From: Synaphobranchus kaupii
Lineage: Eukaryota > Chordata > Actinopteri > Anguilliformes > Synaphobranchidae
Direction: 5' to 3'
DNA length: 64,000 bases
Assembly (NCBI GenBank): GCA_029718625.1
Contig: CM056377.1
Location: 34,390,653-34,454,652 of the forward strand
A program made the position numbers and the translations under genes. Below, in pieces: positions 32,800 through 45,265 of this stretch; the stretch's first letter is position 1; each line of letters opens with the position of its first letter. Under the pieces are notes generated by a model. That model was not told the DNA's origin, did not search any database, and was given only the letters and a program-made list of their open reading frames with translations.

Positions 32800-33165
32800 A
32801 CAGGTGGCATGGATAGCACTGCTGTTGCCTCACAGCAAGAAGTTCCTGGGTTTGAATCCAGGCCAGGGGCCTTTCTGTATCTGCATGTTCTCCTCGTCAC
32901 TGCGTGGGTTTCCTCCCACAGTCCAAAGACATGCAGGTTAGTCTAATTTGAGACTCTAAATTGCCTATAGGTATGAGTGCGTGAGTGAATGGTGTGTGTG
33001 CCCTATAATGGATTGGCGGCTTGTCCAGGGGGTCTTCCTGCATCTTGCCCAGTGCATGCTGGGATGGGCTCCAACCCCCCTGCTACCCTGACCTGGAATA
33101 AGCGGGTTAGATAATGGATGGATGGACCCTGACCTGGAATAAGCGGGTTAGATAATGGATGGACA
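32800..33165 (+). mobile_element. tRNA-like fish SINE with duplicated 3' tail
   Basis: The start resembles the common fish element with an A-box/B-box-like head (GTTGCCTCACAGCAAGAAG, then GGGTTTGAATCCAG). It is followed by CTGCATGTTCTCC, GTGGGTTTCCTCCCACAGTC, AAAGACATGCAGGTTA and CTAAATTGCC, then the 3' part GGGATGGGCTCCAACCCCCC. The tail CCCTGACCTGGAATAAGCGG with its ATGGATGGA end occurs twice in tandem at about 33087-33162. The family name is left open. Confidence 0.85.
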
Positions 33166-35600
33166 AAACAGAACAACCAATTCCATTGTACACATGTAGA
33201 GAAAACCTTCATGAAATAAAACCCAGAAAAGATTACAACTGGATAAAGAATGTGTGCACATTGCATGAAACACATGTAGAATTTACAGAAATAGCTATAG
33301 AAATGAAATTGAAATGTGATATTAATTGATATTGAACTGCTAATTTCAATGCTGATGCAGCATGGACTTCTTTTCCTTCTGTCATTGGAGTCTAGCCTAC
33401 ATACAGTGAGATACTGAGATACAGAGGATTATAAATCTTTATTGTTGATACAAATAAAGATGATCAGGGAAAGAACTGTAGAATAACTGCAATCATAAGA
33501 TCTTACATACATCTCCTACATATTCCAACCACCTATGGGTACATTTAATATTATAATTTTTATATTGTACTGCTTTTGGTTGATCGACCCCTCGTTCCTT
33601 TATGATGTGATGTGTTTGCAACTTGTGTTTCAGTTTTAGAAGCAGAACAGTTTTGTTTAAGACTGGATTATGAATTCAGGCACTCCACCAAAATCAGAAA
33701 AAAATCATTCCAAGAACAATTAATTAACACGGTAATTTCCCTGTTGTTAAAATAGAAATTATCTGTCTTATGAATCTGTTTTTAGTAAATCTCCTCTATA
33801 ATTAGAAGGAGATTTAGAGGTTCTACTAACACTGAAGTAAATTTATATTATTTTATTCTAAAATAATACCTTCATTTTTATATTTTACTATACTTGAATA
33901 ATAAATAAGTATCTTTAAATGTAATTTAGGCTATATCTTTGTGCGCAACTTTGTGACTCCCAATCATATTAATTGTTCATTTTATTGTTAGTTGAAAGTT
34001 GACAATTGACTATTTGTTAATTGACACCAGAATGATTTATGTAACTAATGCAATTCTTTATGTGGGTTATCATCTCATTTGGATTCTTCATAACAGGTGC
34101 ACTAAAAGTCTGTTGCAGGTATAAGCCATCCCTGACATATGAAGGCTTGTTTGGGGATTTTGTATAATTAAATCAATTATTTGAAGCTGCAAAATAAACT
34201 TCTTTCAACTTTCAGTTCTGGCTTCCCACCAGTCTGACTTTCTGATCTTGAGTACATCTGTTCTGTATGAATGGCAGGTGCCCATTAGACGTCGGCCTGA
34301 CTGGTCTTCACATGCTCCTCCAATTAGCTCTGTGATGTTCACAGGGTATGCAAACAGCCCGATAGCTAGTGCACTCTGTGATAGGATTTGCATGGGATAA
34401 CTCCGGTCGGCTCGCAGTTTACTGCTCCCCGAAAATAAGGAGCCAAAACCAACAAGGGGAACGAATGGCATTCGGTGACACAGCTGGAACCGGGGAAATG
34501 GTCTGTAAGAAATCCTTTTGAAATACAATGACTGCGCCGCAAACATTTTGAATTTGAAAGAGTGCAAAGAAGATGGATTTATTCAAAGTCCAGCACTGGT
34601 AGGGAAATGACTGCACTCGTTATCACTCTCCGATACACTTCTCTGCATGTCAGTGATGGCACGACAGAATCGCTCAAGTTGATATTTCTTATAACTGTTG
34701 TTCAGTTTAATCTTGAATCTGTTTTAAAGGATTAAAAAACAGCCTTTTTGGCTGTGGTTTAGACAGCCACCTATAGCATGGTAATTTTTTACATTTTTGG
34801 GTTTATAATTTTCAACCTTGAGAATACATACAATATGTATTTTAGTATATACAATGCTATTATAGTGTCTCCCACCTTGCAGCATTACATTCATATATCC
34901 TGTAGCACATTCTCCACAAGCATCAGTGCCTGTGGTGTACAGAACATTACAGCAGGCAGTGGCTGTGGACGTAGCATCCTCCCAGGGGCAAGTTGTGAGG
35001 TCAAGTTCCTCGTTTTCTGTCTTCGACAACGCCAAGGTGGCACATTCATGCCTTATAGTATCAGTGTTTGGTGTGTCAATCACTGCCCACTATTTTCACT
35101 GCTGTGTAAGGTGACTACAAGAGACACAGAGAGAAGAGAGATGGAGTGAGAGAGAGAGAGAAACAGCGACAGAGGGGAAGAAACCTCACAGGCCCTTTCT
35201 GTGTTTGACAGGTGTACAGTAAGACTATAACTGGGAGAGAGCAACTGGGAGACCTTCATAGAGGTCAAACCCAGCCACGGGAAGGGCACTCAGAAGTGAG
35301 TAACTGAAGCAGAACCCCACTCTGTCTCCTTTTTCTTCTTCTTCTCTCCTTCTTAACCCCCCTTACCTCCCCCTCACACATCCCCCTCCACCTTCCACTT
35401 TGAAAGTCAGGGAAGAACTTCACTTGTGACCCTGCTCAGTGCTGATGTGCGGGAGTAGCTTGAGGCTGCTGGGAGACATAATAAACTGCCCTTTTCATCC
35501 AGGACACAAACGCAGCCAGGAGAGGGCTCAGGACTCAAAGGAGCCCAACTGAATAGATCAACAAAGGGATGGGAGCATTTTGTACATGCACACTTACACG
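33166..35600. other. Intergenic, no gene recognised
   Basis: AT-rich DNA. A 10-bp perfect inverted repeat (TAAATCTCCT / AGGAGATTTA) with an 11-nt loop lies at 33786-33816. A cysteine-containing open stretch on the minus strand at 34724-35083 has no recognisable domain. A short (GA)n stretch is near 35144-35161. Confidence 0.6.
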
Positions 35601-35608
35601 CGCACGCA

Positions 35609-35609
35609 T

Positions 35610-35646
<37 letters not shown>
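35609..35646. repeat. (CA)n microsatellite
   Basis: About 19 CA units with a CGCACGCATG lead-in. Confidence 0.97.
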
Positions 35647-35647
<1 letters not shown>

Positions 35648-38480
35648 TCATATGCAGGCCGTCTTACAGGAAAAACGATACTTTTGTGACAATTTGCTGT
35701 ATGGAAGGAAGACAGTCAAACTCCAAATCTATAAACAGAGTAACATTTGCAAACAGCTGAGTGCACAAGATGGTGTGTCAACCAGTAGACAGTCTTGTCG
35801 AGGTTAGACTGTTAGATTTACGGCTGTCAAAGTCAAAGGTCCCCTTCACTGTGTTTCTGTGGTGGGTCTCTCCCTGTTTGACAACAAATACATGAATGAT
35901 AGCTGTGAGCTACCCAAACCTTCACCAATGATTTGCTTCATTTCTGATCAAAACACTTGTGTTTACATTCTCCGCTTGAGCTTGATTAGGTTAGCCCACG
36001 CAGTCTCGGTCAAGGAAATTTAAACATAATATGAAGGAGTGAAAATAGCAGTGTGCCTTGCACTATACCAAACTACAGGACATTCTGCTAAATGGTTTCC
36101 ATTCACTTCTTTTTGGTGAGTGTCCAGCACTCGTAGGTTTCCTCTGCATGTTCCTTACTGGTGTGAGAAGAATCCACTCTAGCAGAAGTTGACTCTCGTG
36201 GTGCATAGAAAGGACCTATTGGTGAAAAGTAGCAGCCAGCAATAACATTTTTTCCGTTCAATCTAACTTGGATGTCTGCCGAATTATGCTCATACCTACA
36301 GAAAGTGTAGTCTGAAAAAACCTAAGGGTCGGTATATTGCAAACTCAGTGGTGGCACATAGTATTTCAAGCACTTTACTGTAAAGGTCACTGTTGGGTAG
36401 GCTTTACAAAAACTGTTCAACACAGGCTAGTCATCTGTAGGTCACACCATGCATTCATATTTCATAACATGAATGCATTAAGGAAAGCGGAAAAGGATAA
36501 AAATAAATAATGCCAACATACCAAATCCATCCCATGTAAATTAGAGAGAGAGAGAGAGAGAGAGAGAGATCAGAAACACCCCTTCCTCCAATACCCACAT
36601 CCGGCAACCTCTATCACCCCCTCCACCTTTCTCTCATCCTCAGACTCCTTCCGCACTCCTCTGCGGGCTGGGGGCTCTGCGCCTTTGCGGTGACAAGCGA
36701 GCGAACAAAGCGGGATTGTGGGAAAGCGCCGGAATGCCAGCTCGCTCTCACACACTAGTCAAGCAGTGAGCGTTCCACTTGAGTCATTTTTGGACAGATT
36801 TTTTGCATAATCCTCCCCCCATAACCCCCTCACCCCCCCCTTTACACCGCTCGCCCCCATTGCAGTCCCGCCTGTCAACCCTTGATGGCTCCCCAAATTC
36901 CAGTATAAGGCTGACGGACAGTTCAGAGGCGAAGGGAGACACATACACACTCAATAGTCCCTTTCAAGAAGGTGATTAAAGATTTCTCCTTTTGTAGCTC
37001 TTTGACTATTTTCTTTTTTTGTTCCGATTGAACAAAAGCCGGAGCTAATGTTTGCGAACATGCGTTTTCTTCAGGCCGAGAGGTGGGGGTTTGGTTGGTT
37101 GGGCGGGTGTTATTATAATACTCGTGACCTTTCTTCAGCTCTCACATTTTGGGGAGAATTCCCCTTCGCCGGCGCTCATTCTGTAAGTTTGACCTCTCTG
37201 AAAGAAAGCAAAACTCATTGTCTGTTCCCTCCGATGACCTCTCACCCCTCTTGCACACTTGCATTAATCAGTTTTCTAATTCATACCGCAGCTTCCGCCG
37301 TCCTCCATCTGGGTATCGCATGTGACTGCTCTTTTGTCAAAAATCAGCAATTTAAACATTTTTTATTATTGCTATTCCAATTTATAAGTCTCTCAGAATT
37401 CACATCACCCCAGATGACTAGTCTGCGGAAACATTTTGAAAGTAAAGCAAATAAACATTTCAATATTATAATTTAATATTTCATAGTTGAAGTATATTTG
37501 CCTGAACCATAGAGATGGTAAAAAGCAAAAAATAAAAAAATAAAAAATAAGCAAAGTAATGGAAAATGAATAAATATCAGCAAAGCACTACAATTTGAAA
37601 GTAAGAAAGTTAGATAGTAGCGACGAAGGGGAACGCATTAATAAAGACAATTTTGGGAAATTAATTTTGAAAGACAAAATATTTCCAATTCTATGCTACA
37701 GCTATAAACTGCTATGCAAAAAAGTAATTTATCTGTAGAGGCTTACCACAGGTATTGTGCATTCCAAAGCAGAACGCTGCATAAAAATTGCATCTAGGAG
37801 ATTAAATTACAGCATCATTTGTGGACCTGGGAGAAACATTTCTGGATGTGTGGGGTAATTTGCCAGTAGACTGCACACTCTTACAGGTAATTTGTTTGTT
37901 TTATTTTTATATCCACAAGCATTGTGTGTTAAATGTACACTATGTGCAGATAAATAGATTTTCCTGGGATTATATTTGATCCTGTTGTGGTGTCTCTCGT
38001 CTGTTTGTAACAATACAATGGTCGGGTAAAAAGGGGAAGCTTTTCAGACTGAATGCTAGTGCATTTCACAGACTGTATGGGTGGGAGGGAGGGGAAAGGG
38101 GAGAGATTGTTGGAAAAAATGAGATTTTGGATGTTACCCAGAGGATTTGGATAGGGTGATGAGTGGAGGCAAAAAAAAACAATTACGTTTTTTCATTTTA
38201 GTTTAATGAGGTGTATATGGCTTCTTGAAAGAATAATGAATTTAAAAAAATACATTTTGAATTTCAAAATAAATCAGATGTTTTTTTCCCCCCTTTTCTT
38301 TGGATTGTATCATTTTATAATCAGTGTGTCAAATGGCAGGACATAATAACATATAATTTCCTATTAGGCTCATGAAAAAGCCATTTCTGCACCAAGAAGG
38401 AATGTTAAATCTGCCGCTGCCCTTTCTGCGATCTTCAGTGCCGTAACACACACAGGCCATTTTGTCTTGTTTGCCCATTC
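35647..38480. other. Intergenic, no gene recognised
   Basis: Includes a (GA)n run at 36543-36570 and a more GC-rich patch at about 36600-36960. The patch has no open frame with protein features and could be a regulatory element. The rest is AT-rich. Confidence 0.5.
36543..36570. repeat. (GA)n microsatellite
   Basis: Uninterrupted AG/GA run of about 14 units. Confidence 0.95.
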
Positions 38481-38499
38481 ACCCATTGCGATTGTTCAG

Positions 38500-38800
38500 G
38501 GTAGACTTTCCGGCGGAAAATGTGACTTCACTTTTCATCCGTGTAAGGAAGGGGAGGGGGTGAAAATCGAACTTTGAAGTGTCGGGAATTGTCGGGCGGC
38601 CGAGGTTACCTCGGGTTTTAGCGGTGTGGCGAGGGGGCTTTCGGGTCTCGCCACACCGCAAGGTCGATTTGGGTTCTCCTCAGCGAAGGGGTCAGGTGCT
38701 CGACAGACCCGCGGCGTGTATTTTTCAAATGCTGCGGATGTAAGCGCATTGAAATGCGCCCTCGTGTGCACGCTTTCACGTAGCAGTATGCCTGTCGCTT
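38500..38800. promoter_or_regulatory. CpG-rich patch with a perfect hairpin
   Basis: A local GC/CpG-rich stretch in AT-rich surroundings. It contains a perfect 13-bp inverted repeat GCGGTGTGGCGAG (38621-38633) / CTCGCCACACCGC (38647-38659) separated by 13 nt. It could be an intergenic CpG island, an enhancer or the start of a non-coding transcript. No gene was recognised here. Confidence 0.4.
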
Positions 38801-41800
38801 TCCCTTGGCTCATTACCTTCTCTCAAACGACATACCTCTGGTGGTAAGAAAAGCGCATTAATACTTATTTGGGGAACTGCTAGCTATTTACCTGATTTTT
38901 CTTTCTCATTTCCCCCTGTTCTTTCAGACATCTGTCAGACCCTCCCTCCCTCACTCACCAACCTCCATTATCAGTAATTGAGACTGTGGGCCTAATTCAT
39001 TCCTTCTGCTAAGCTTTCAGCCACATGCCTGCGACTCGAAATGCTTTACAGGAAGTGTTGTGAATTTTGAGCAATCACCACAATTCATTCTTGGCAAAAT
39101 GTCACCGTGCCTATCTTTCTGTGTATATTTGGCTCCCCTTACAGCCAACGACAGGATTGCACATTCTGCTGCCAAGCGACTCCACATCAGAATGACTTCT
39201 GAGATAATCTACCGGTCTATATCCTTCTTACGTCCAATTCCAGCACAATGTGAAGTCGACATACATGGCATTGTATATATGCTACGTTTTCAATCTGTAA
39301 GCAATGATCACAATGGCTATAGACCCCTATCATTGTTTTGGTTTGTATACTGTCTATACATCATAAACAATCAGTAGTACAACAATAACCACAGAGTCAT
39401 TCTAGGATCCTTTATTATGTTATCATTGTCTAATTATCTACTTGTATGAATGTCTTGTCATTATCGCAACACTTATACTTACACTCTAGTTACCATCTCA
39501 TTTGTAAAGCGGATGTTTACTTCAGACTAGCACAACAGAATTTATTAGGAAGGAATTAATTAACAAAGTGTATTTTGTCCTTGACATTGTAAACAGCATG
39601 ACGACGACACGTTTATTATCCTGGATACCATTTTAACACATTGATTGGATTATCATTTGCGTTATTATTTTATATATATATTATTTTATTTCTTTTTACA
39701 TTTGTTTACTAATTTCAGACCCCCCGATCTTCTAATGCAAAAACCTTTTTGGAATTCATATTCAGTCTCCAGAATAATCTGGCCCTTTCATTTTCAGGTG
39801 GGACAGATGTCCAATTTGCACATTTTCTGAAATGTGAAGTCAGCCTGGGTCACGGTGTATCTGACACCCATGGGACTCCCAGCCACAGTTGCCACTGGCA
39901 AGCTCTGGATGTGGGTACATCATTCTACGACCATTGGAGAGTCAAGCCACTATTATTTGATGCACATTATTCAAAACAATTTCCTTTTTTACATTTAATT
40001 CAATATTTTAGTTTTCATTCACAGAAAACTTGATTTACTGTTTGATTTACTGATAGGTCACTAGGTGTCTAAACTGGAAAAAGAGGATGATTAAAAAATA
40101 GTCTTCATCATACATATGGTCAGTACACTTTGTACATCTGTTGGTGCATAAAATCATCTCTGTGAAACTTAAAATATAACCAAACACTGACAAGCCTAAA
40201 CATGTACTGGCCCTTTAAACAGCAGGGCGCTTGTATCCATTTACAGTGTGGAGAGCTCTGGATGTTACAAGCGACACGGCAGTACACGCAATCAATTGTG
40301 ATGCAAGCTTAAATAACGGGTAGATTGCAGCTCACACGTGAATTTGTGCCGATGAGAAAGATCGAATTGTAGCCAGTGGCCTGTGCTGTAAGAGAAGTCA
40401 AAATGATGGAGAAGTTGGAATTAAGACACAATGCTCATTCCCAAATGATCTGAAAAGGAGAGAAAACTCATACAACATATATTTACAAAGATGAATGAGT
40501 GATGTACAAGGATTGTGTAAGGGACTCTGGGGTTGTGTTCTATCTGCAAGGAAAGACTCACTACATTCAGTTTTTAACCGTTAGTGAGATGATTTTGGAA
40601 ATAAATATATTACAGTTCTGCTTCATAAAACCAACTGGCCAATACAATGGTTGAGAGATGAGGGTGGAAGTATGTGGAAATAGGAAATGTCTTTGACAGC
40701 CTAATTGATTAAGTAATTCTTGTTTCTCCGTAAAAAGGACTCTGGTGCGGTGCTTCCCTCTGGTTGCACAATAAGAAACCACAGCATGGAAGTGTTCAGC
40801 GTTTGAGACAGGCAATAGACACAAACATGGATTCGGGCTGGCAGGCTATTCTTCTGCACTGAATTCCGGTCGTCTGTACTCTAGATGTACCTTGTTTCCG
40901 AGGCACACAGCACTATCCACAGACTATCATGCCTCCCGATGCCCGAGGCAAACCAAAAAAGAAAAAAAAGAAAACACAAAGCAAACCTCGGGTCCCTTTT
41001 AAGACTGGGATGTAATTACCTGTCGCTAAGGCCCAACTGCATCAGGGCCGCAATTTCCCCCACGCTCCCACAGCCGACAGCAGTGGCCACTTGACTTGGC
41101 CCTCTCGCACTCCCTCCACTATCCTCCCCCTCCCCATCTCTCTCTTTCTCTCTGGGCTCTGCTCTCACTCTCATTCCTCATTCCAGACACACAGATCTGG
41201 GCTCTCCAGCGGCCCGCAGAGCGCCGAGTCCGTCTGGCAGTAACTGCTCGAGAGTGTCCTTTCATCTGAGCTCCCATCTATATACCGCTCCCCTTCTCTG
41301 GTGCCTCAAACATGTCTTCCTAATCTAGACATTCCTCTCTTATCTACACAACAGTGGGATGCACAGCTCTCCTTTACTGCAGGTCACCTTTTTCTATTCT
41401 TGCAAAGAAGCAAAGGGAGCAGAGGAGACGGACTTGCTTCCCCTTCTTGTCTACACGTGTTCCCGCTCGCGGCTCAAGCCATCATCTCTTCTCGATTTCT
41501 CGTTGCGTCAGTTAATAGATTATCCTCTGTGCTTTTGAATGCTGGAACAGGAGCTCAGTGGGCCAGGCTTAGCTTCACGCTGGGGTCACATGTGAATCTC
41601 TCCCTCCAGCCCAATGCCTATACATTTCCCACAGCTCACAACTGACATCGCCGCATCTCTCCTCTCTCCAGCATTAACCGCCATCATTATGTATGTGCAT
41701 GTCAGGTGTAAATGGTGGTGAAAATGACCCTTGAATCTCACGTGAGAAGTAATTAAATAATACAAGGCTCTTCGGGGAAAAGGGACAAACACCTTCATTC

Positions 41801-41970
41801 CGTATAATGGCCTAGCGAGCCCTGTCACCCAGGTGGCTAGTTTCTATATTTAACTCTTATTTTAGAACCAAGATGCGAAAATGGACGTGTGCCAGTACCA
41901 CCATTAGTCTACTCTTTGGGCTTCAATTAGCAGCTGAAACATCTCTAAATCAAACCTCTCTCCCTCCCCT
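38801..41970. other. Intergenic, no gene recognised
   Basis: Alternating AT-rich and pyrimidine-rich DNA, for example the CTCTCTCTTTCTCTC-type stretch near 41110-41170. No exon with valid splice sites and protein similarity was found. Confidence 0.55.
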
Positions 41971-41975
41971 CTCTC

Positions 41976-41978
<3 letters not shown>

Positions 41979-42031
<53 letters not shown>
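41979..42031. repeat. (CA)n microsatellite, about 26 units
   Basis: An uninterrupted CA run after CTCTCCTA. Confidence 0.97.
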
Positions 42032-42032
<1 letters not shown>

Positions 42033-45000
42033 CTCATTGCGGAAACACAGAAAGGTTTCTTGCTGAGGCCCAGTAGGCCGAGGCTGAGCAGTATGGCCGT
42101 GTTAAAGGATAGGGGCTGAGTGGTGTGATAAACAGGCCTCTTAAGAATACATTTTCATGGCCTGGTGTAGCCGGCTGTGGCTTCAAACCTTGATGCATCT
42201 ACTCAGTCCAGCACTCCACAGGTAATGTTTCTCTAATGTCGCCATTCAAACAGCGGCCTACAGAGGCACAGAGAGGTCCTTCGATTCACTCATAATTCCT
42301 CCCTAGAAGTCCACCATGAGGCCTCTCTGAGCCATGAGAGAGACTGGAGGCTCAAAGCTATTTTCATTCTCTCACGGCCTGATAGAGTGGTTCAGTTACC
42401 CTGTTATCGTGCTAGACCTATATGTTCCTCCACGTCAACAGTCGTAGAGGGACGTGGACAGCTTTCTTCATTACTTAAGTGTACTTACAGCCATTACAGT
42501 GTGTGGAAGATCTTTCATTTGGGCTACCCCACACTAATTGATTTGTATACTACCACTGCGTATATGAAAACAGCCGTCCTCGCTGGCTCCCCATATGCCG
42601 TGTTTTTTAAACAGAAGACTTTATCAATATCACAAGGCTGTGCTCACTTGTCGGCACTCACCAAAACTATTTACATTGTCAGAGGGAGACCTTGGCCTGC
42701 TTTCAGGTTGTTTGAACCTTTTGGCGGTTTCTTTCATCGGGCACAGTTTAAAAGTATCCTTTCTTCGCTGCCGAGGGGAGGAGCTTCTGGCGAGCTTCAT
42801 CAGCTCACAGAGTGACAAGGGCAAGCTGTCTGCCGTTCATGCCGAGGCTCCAAATTCAGATGTTGATAGTCAGAATATACGCCCGCAATCCAAATTATAG
42901 ACTTTTTTATTGCCAGTGTCAGAAGCGTGCACACATAGGAGACATTTTAGAAGTACAGAAGTACTGATTAAGAGTACGGGATCAGTCACAGCCGAACAGT
43001 TTCATTCAAAGCACGCACTTTTCCTCTGAAATTTTTTCTTTGGCTGAACAGTTGATGAGTGCACAACGGCATTCAATTAGAGGAGAAGCATGTTTCTAAT
43101 TACCATGCGGGTATGTCTTAATGATTTTTGAATTTTATTTTAATAACGACAATTATGCGAAGGTCGACCTGCAATTAGCGCCCCTTGCCTGTTAACAAGC
43201 TGTTCATGCCGCAGTGATTTTTCTACTTTCCCCATAAAAAGTGGAACAGAACTGGGCACAATGTTTCACTCCACCTCTATTGGACATTTCCATTCCCAAT
43301 TTAATTTGGTGGAATTTCTTCATGCTAATGCAAACTAATTACCCAAGCATTCACAAGAGACCATCTTCTAGAGACCAGAAGGCAGGAGGAACTACAAGCA
43401 GAATATAAGAGTGCATATGTGCGTATACACATGTATTTCTGCGAATGCACATATGCATATACTGTATGTATTAATTATATATCACAAAACTGAGAGCAAA
43501 ATAATTATAAATCATTATGAATTTAGGTTATTCAACTAATTTTAGGTGAACCAGTGAAAACGCTCACCCCGTCAATGATTAGCCTCATACATATCCCTCA
43601 TACAGATCACAGAATCCCTTGTAATTCATATGGTTATGCATTGTAGTACACTCTTTTTTCATAAATAGACACACAGTATGCATGCTTTACTGTAAAACGA
43701 AAATCACTGTTTACATATCACACCTTTCCTTTAAAAATAATAAAAATCCATCTCTATTTGTTTTCAACATCACGCGAAGGGGGCCCAAAACCGTTTCGAC
43801 AAATGGCACGTTGGGAAACAAAAAAGGAATCTGCTTGCCAAGTGCATTAATCCACTAGGTAAGCTGCTGAGACAATGGGTCCTTTGACTGATGCCTTTCA
43901 AAAGTCATTGACATCTCCGAACTCCGTCCGTCCGTCTATCTATCCATCTTCCTCCCCCGTTTCCCCCAGCAGCTGTCAGTGGAGGAAGTCTGAGGTGTCT
44001 CCGTAGCGCTGTTCCTCTGACATGCTTAAGGAAGATTGGCTTGTCTGAATTGACCAAGCTGAACGTACTGACGGGCGGTGCTCCATCACAGGCGCAGCCG
44101 AGGGAAAGGCAGGCGGGGGAACAGCCTCTTCATCTTTACTTATTTATTTATTTGGGAGAATTGGCTATGATTCGATGGGTGATGGGCGGGGGAGGGGGCA
44201 GGGGGAGTACAGGTAACATCACTCACCCCGTGACATAAATGGTTGGTGTGAGACTATAATCGTCTTACCGAGGCAGAAGTTTAACTAATTTGCGCCGCTT
44301 CTTGGGTGGATAACGGGGCTGCCATCTTGGCAGCGTTGTGATTCCTGGATCATCGATTCCTCATCCCCAGCTCCTCTCTTGTACGTCAGTCTATACCGCT
44401 CTGTAAATGAATGGCAAACGAGCTACGAGCTGTGCTCCTTCTCGTTTGGGCGACGTGCGGTTCCCCACCCCCCCTCCCCTTGCGCACTTGTGATAGTTCC
44501 CATAATGTAATTAGCACTGAAGCAGCTCTGTTTAATTATTGCTCCGGCACATTTAGGAGTGGCGTCATGCGTGCCTTCGTTGTTAACATCAGCGCGGCCA
44601 ATTAAGAATGAAGACACACTTTACTGATTTGTCTTAGTCCACGAGAGAGAAAAATTGCTCTGGCAACGTTTCCCATGTTTTTATGGTCATCAGATTCTAT
44701 TGTGGGTTCCAAAGGACAAACATTTTGTTATTGACATCATAATGGCCAAACAAAAGTCCTGGCACACATTACAATGCAAAATAATGATGCCTAATAGCAA
44801 CATTGGAAAGATTTCTTCATTTCTCCACTTTTAACTGGTGCCAGACTGTCCTTAAAATCTTCGGTTAGAAGTTAATTGCAAAATTTCTGAAAGCCCTGTA
44901 TGATCCACCGGGCATCAAGGAGAAGATTGTTCCATTTCACATGTTCGTCATTTACGACTGACTTTCACAAGGGTGTACAAAGACATCGGAAGAGTTTTCT

Positions 45001-45060
45001 ATGGTGACTGTTCTCATTTCAGAACACAGCAAAGACAAGCAACTGAAGTGAAGTGAAGCC
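42032..45060. other. Intergenic, possible conserved regulatory patches
   Basis: No coding signal. Homeodomain-type core motifs cluster at 43074-43177 (CAATTA at 43074, 43150 and 43172; TAATTA at 43097). Another AT/GC-balanced patch at 44480-44605 contains TAATTA-like sites. These are candidate enhancers, unproven. Confidence 0.4.
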
Positions 45061-45064
45061 AAAA

Positions 45065-45265
45065 TCAGTGGAATGCTTTGTACCCTGGAGAGAAAATTAG
45101 TCCATCACCAGGCGACCCAGTGAAGCAGTTAAAGCAGCTGGTCAGCCTAGTCTTTGGCGGGTACGGGAAGCCCCGTGTGTACATGGTGAGAACATGCAAA
45201 CGTCACACTGAGGCGCCTGGAAATTGAACCCCGGGCCCGGCGACCTGTGGGTGAGAGTCTGCGAA
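45065..45265 (-). mobile_element. Old, diverged copy of the 32.8-kb SINE type, reversed
   Basis: On the minus strand the order of motifs is the same as in the SINE near 32800. There is a GGGTTCAATTTCCAG-like B-box region, TTTGCATGTTCTCACC for TTGCATGTTCTCC, and GGTCGCCTGGTGATGGAC near the 3' part. Many substitutions make it an ancient copy with uncertain ends. Confidence 0.6.

Noticed and set aside
34724..35083. Minus-strand open stretch of 119 codons with several Cys residues
   Set aside because: No recognised domain, no splice context, AT-rich surroundings; likely a chance frame.
35580..35807. His/Thr-repeat open frames
   Set aside because: Translations of the (CA)n microsatellite.
37048..37476. 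142-codon + strand open stretch
   Set aside because: Composition is not coding-like and no motif or splice evidence was found.
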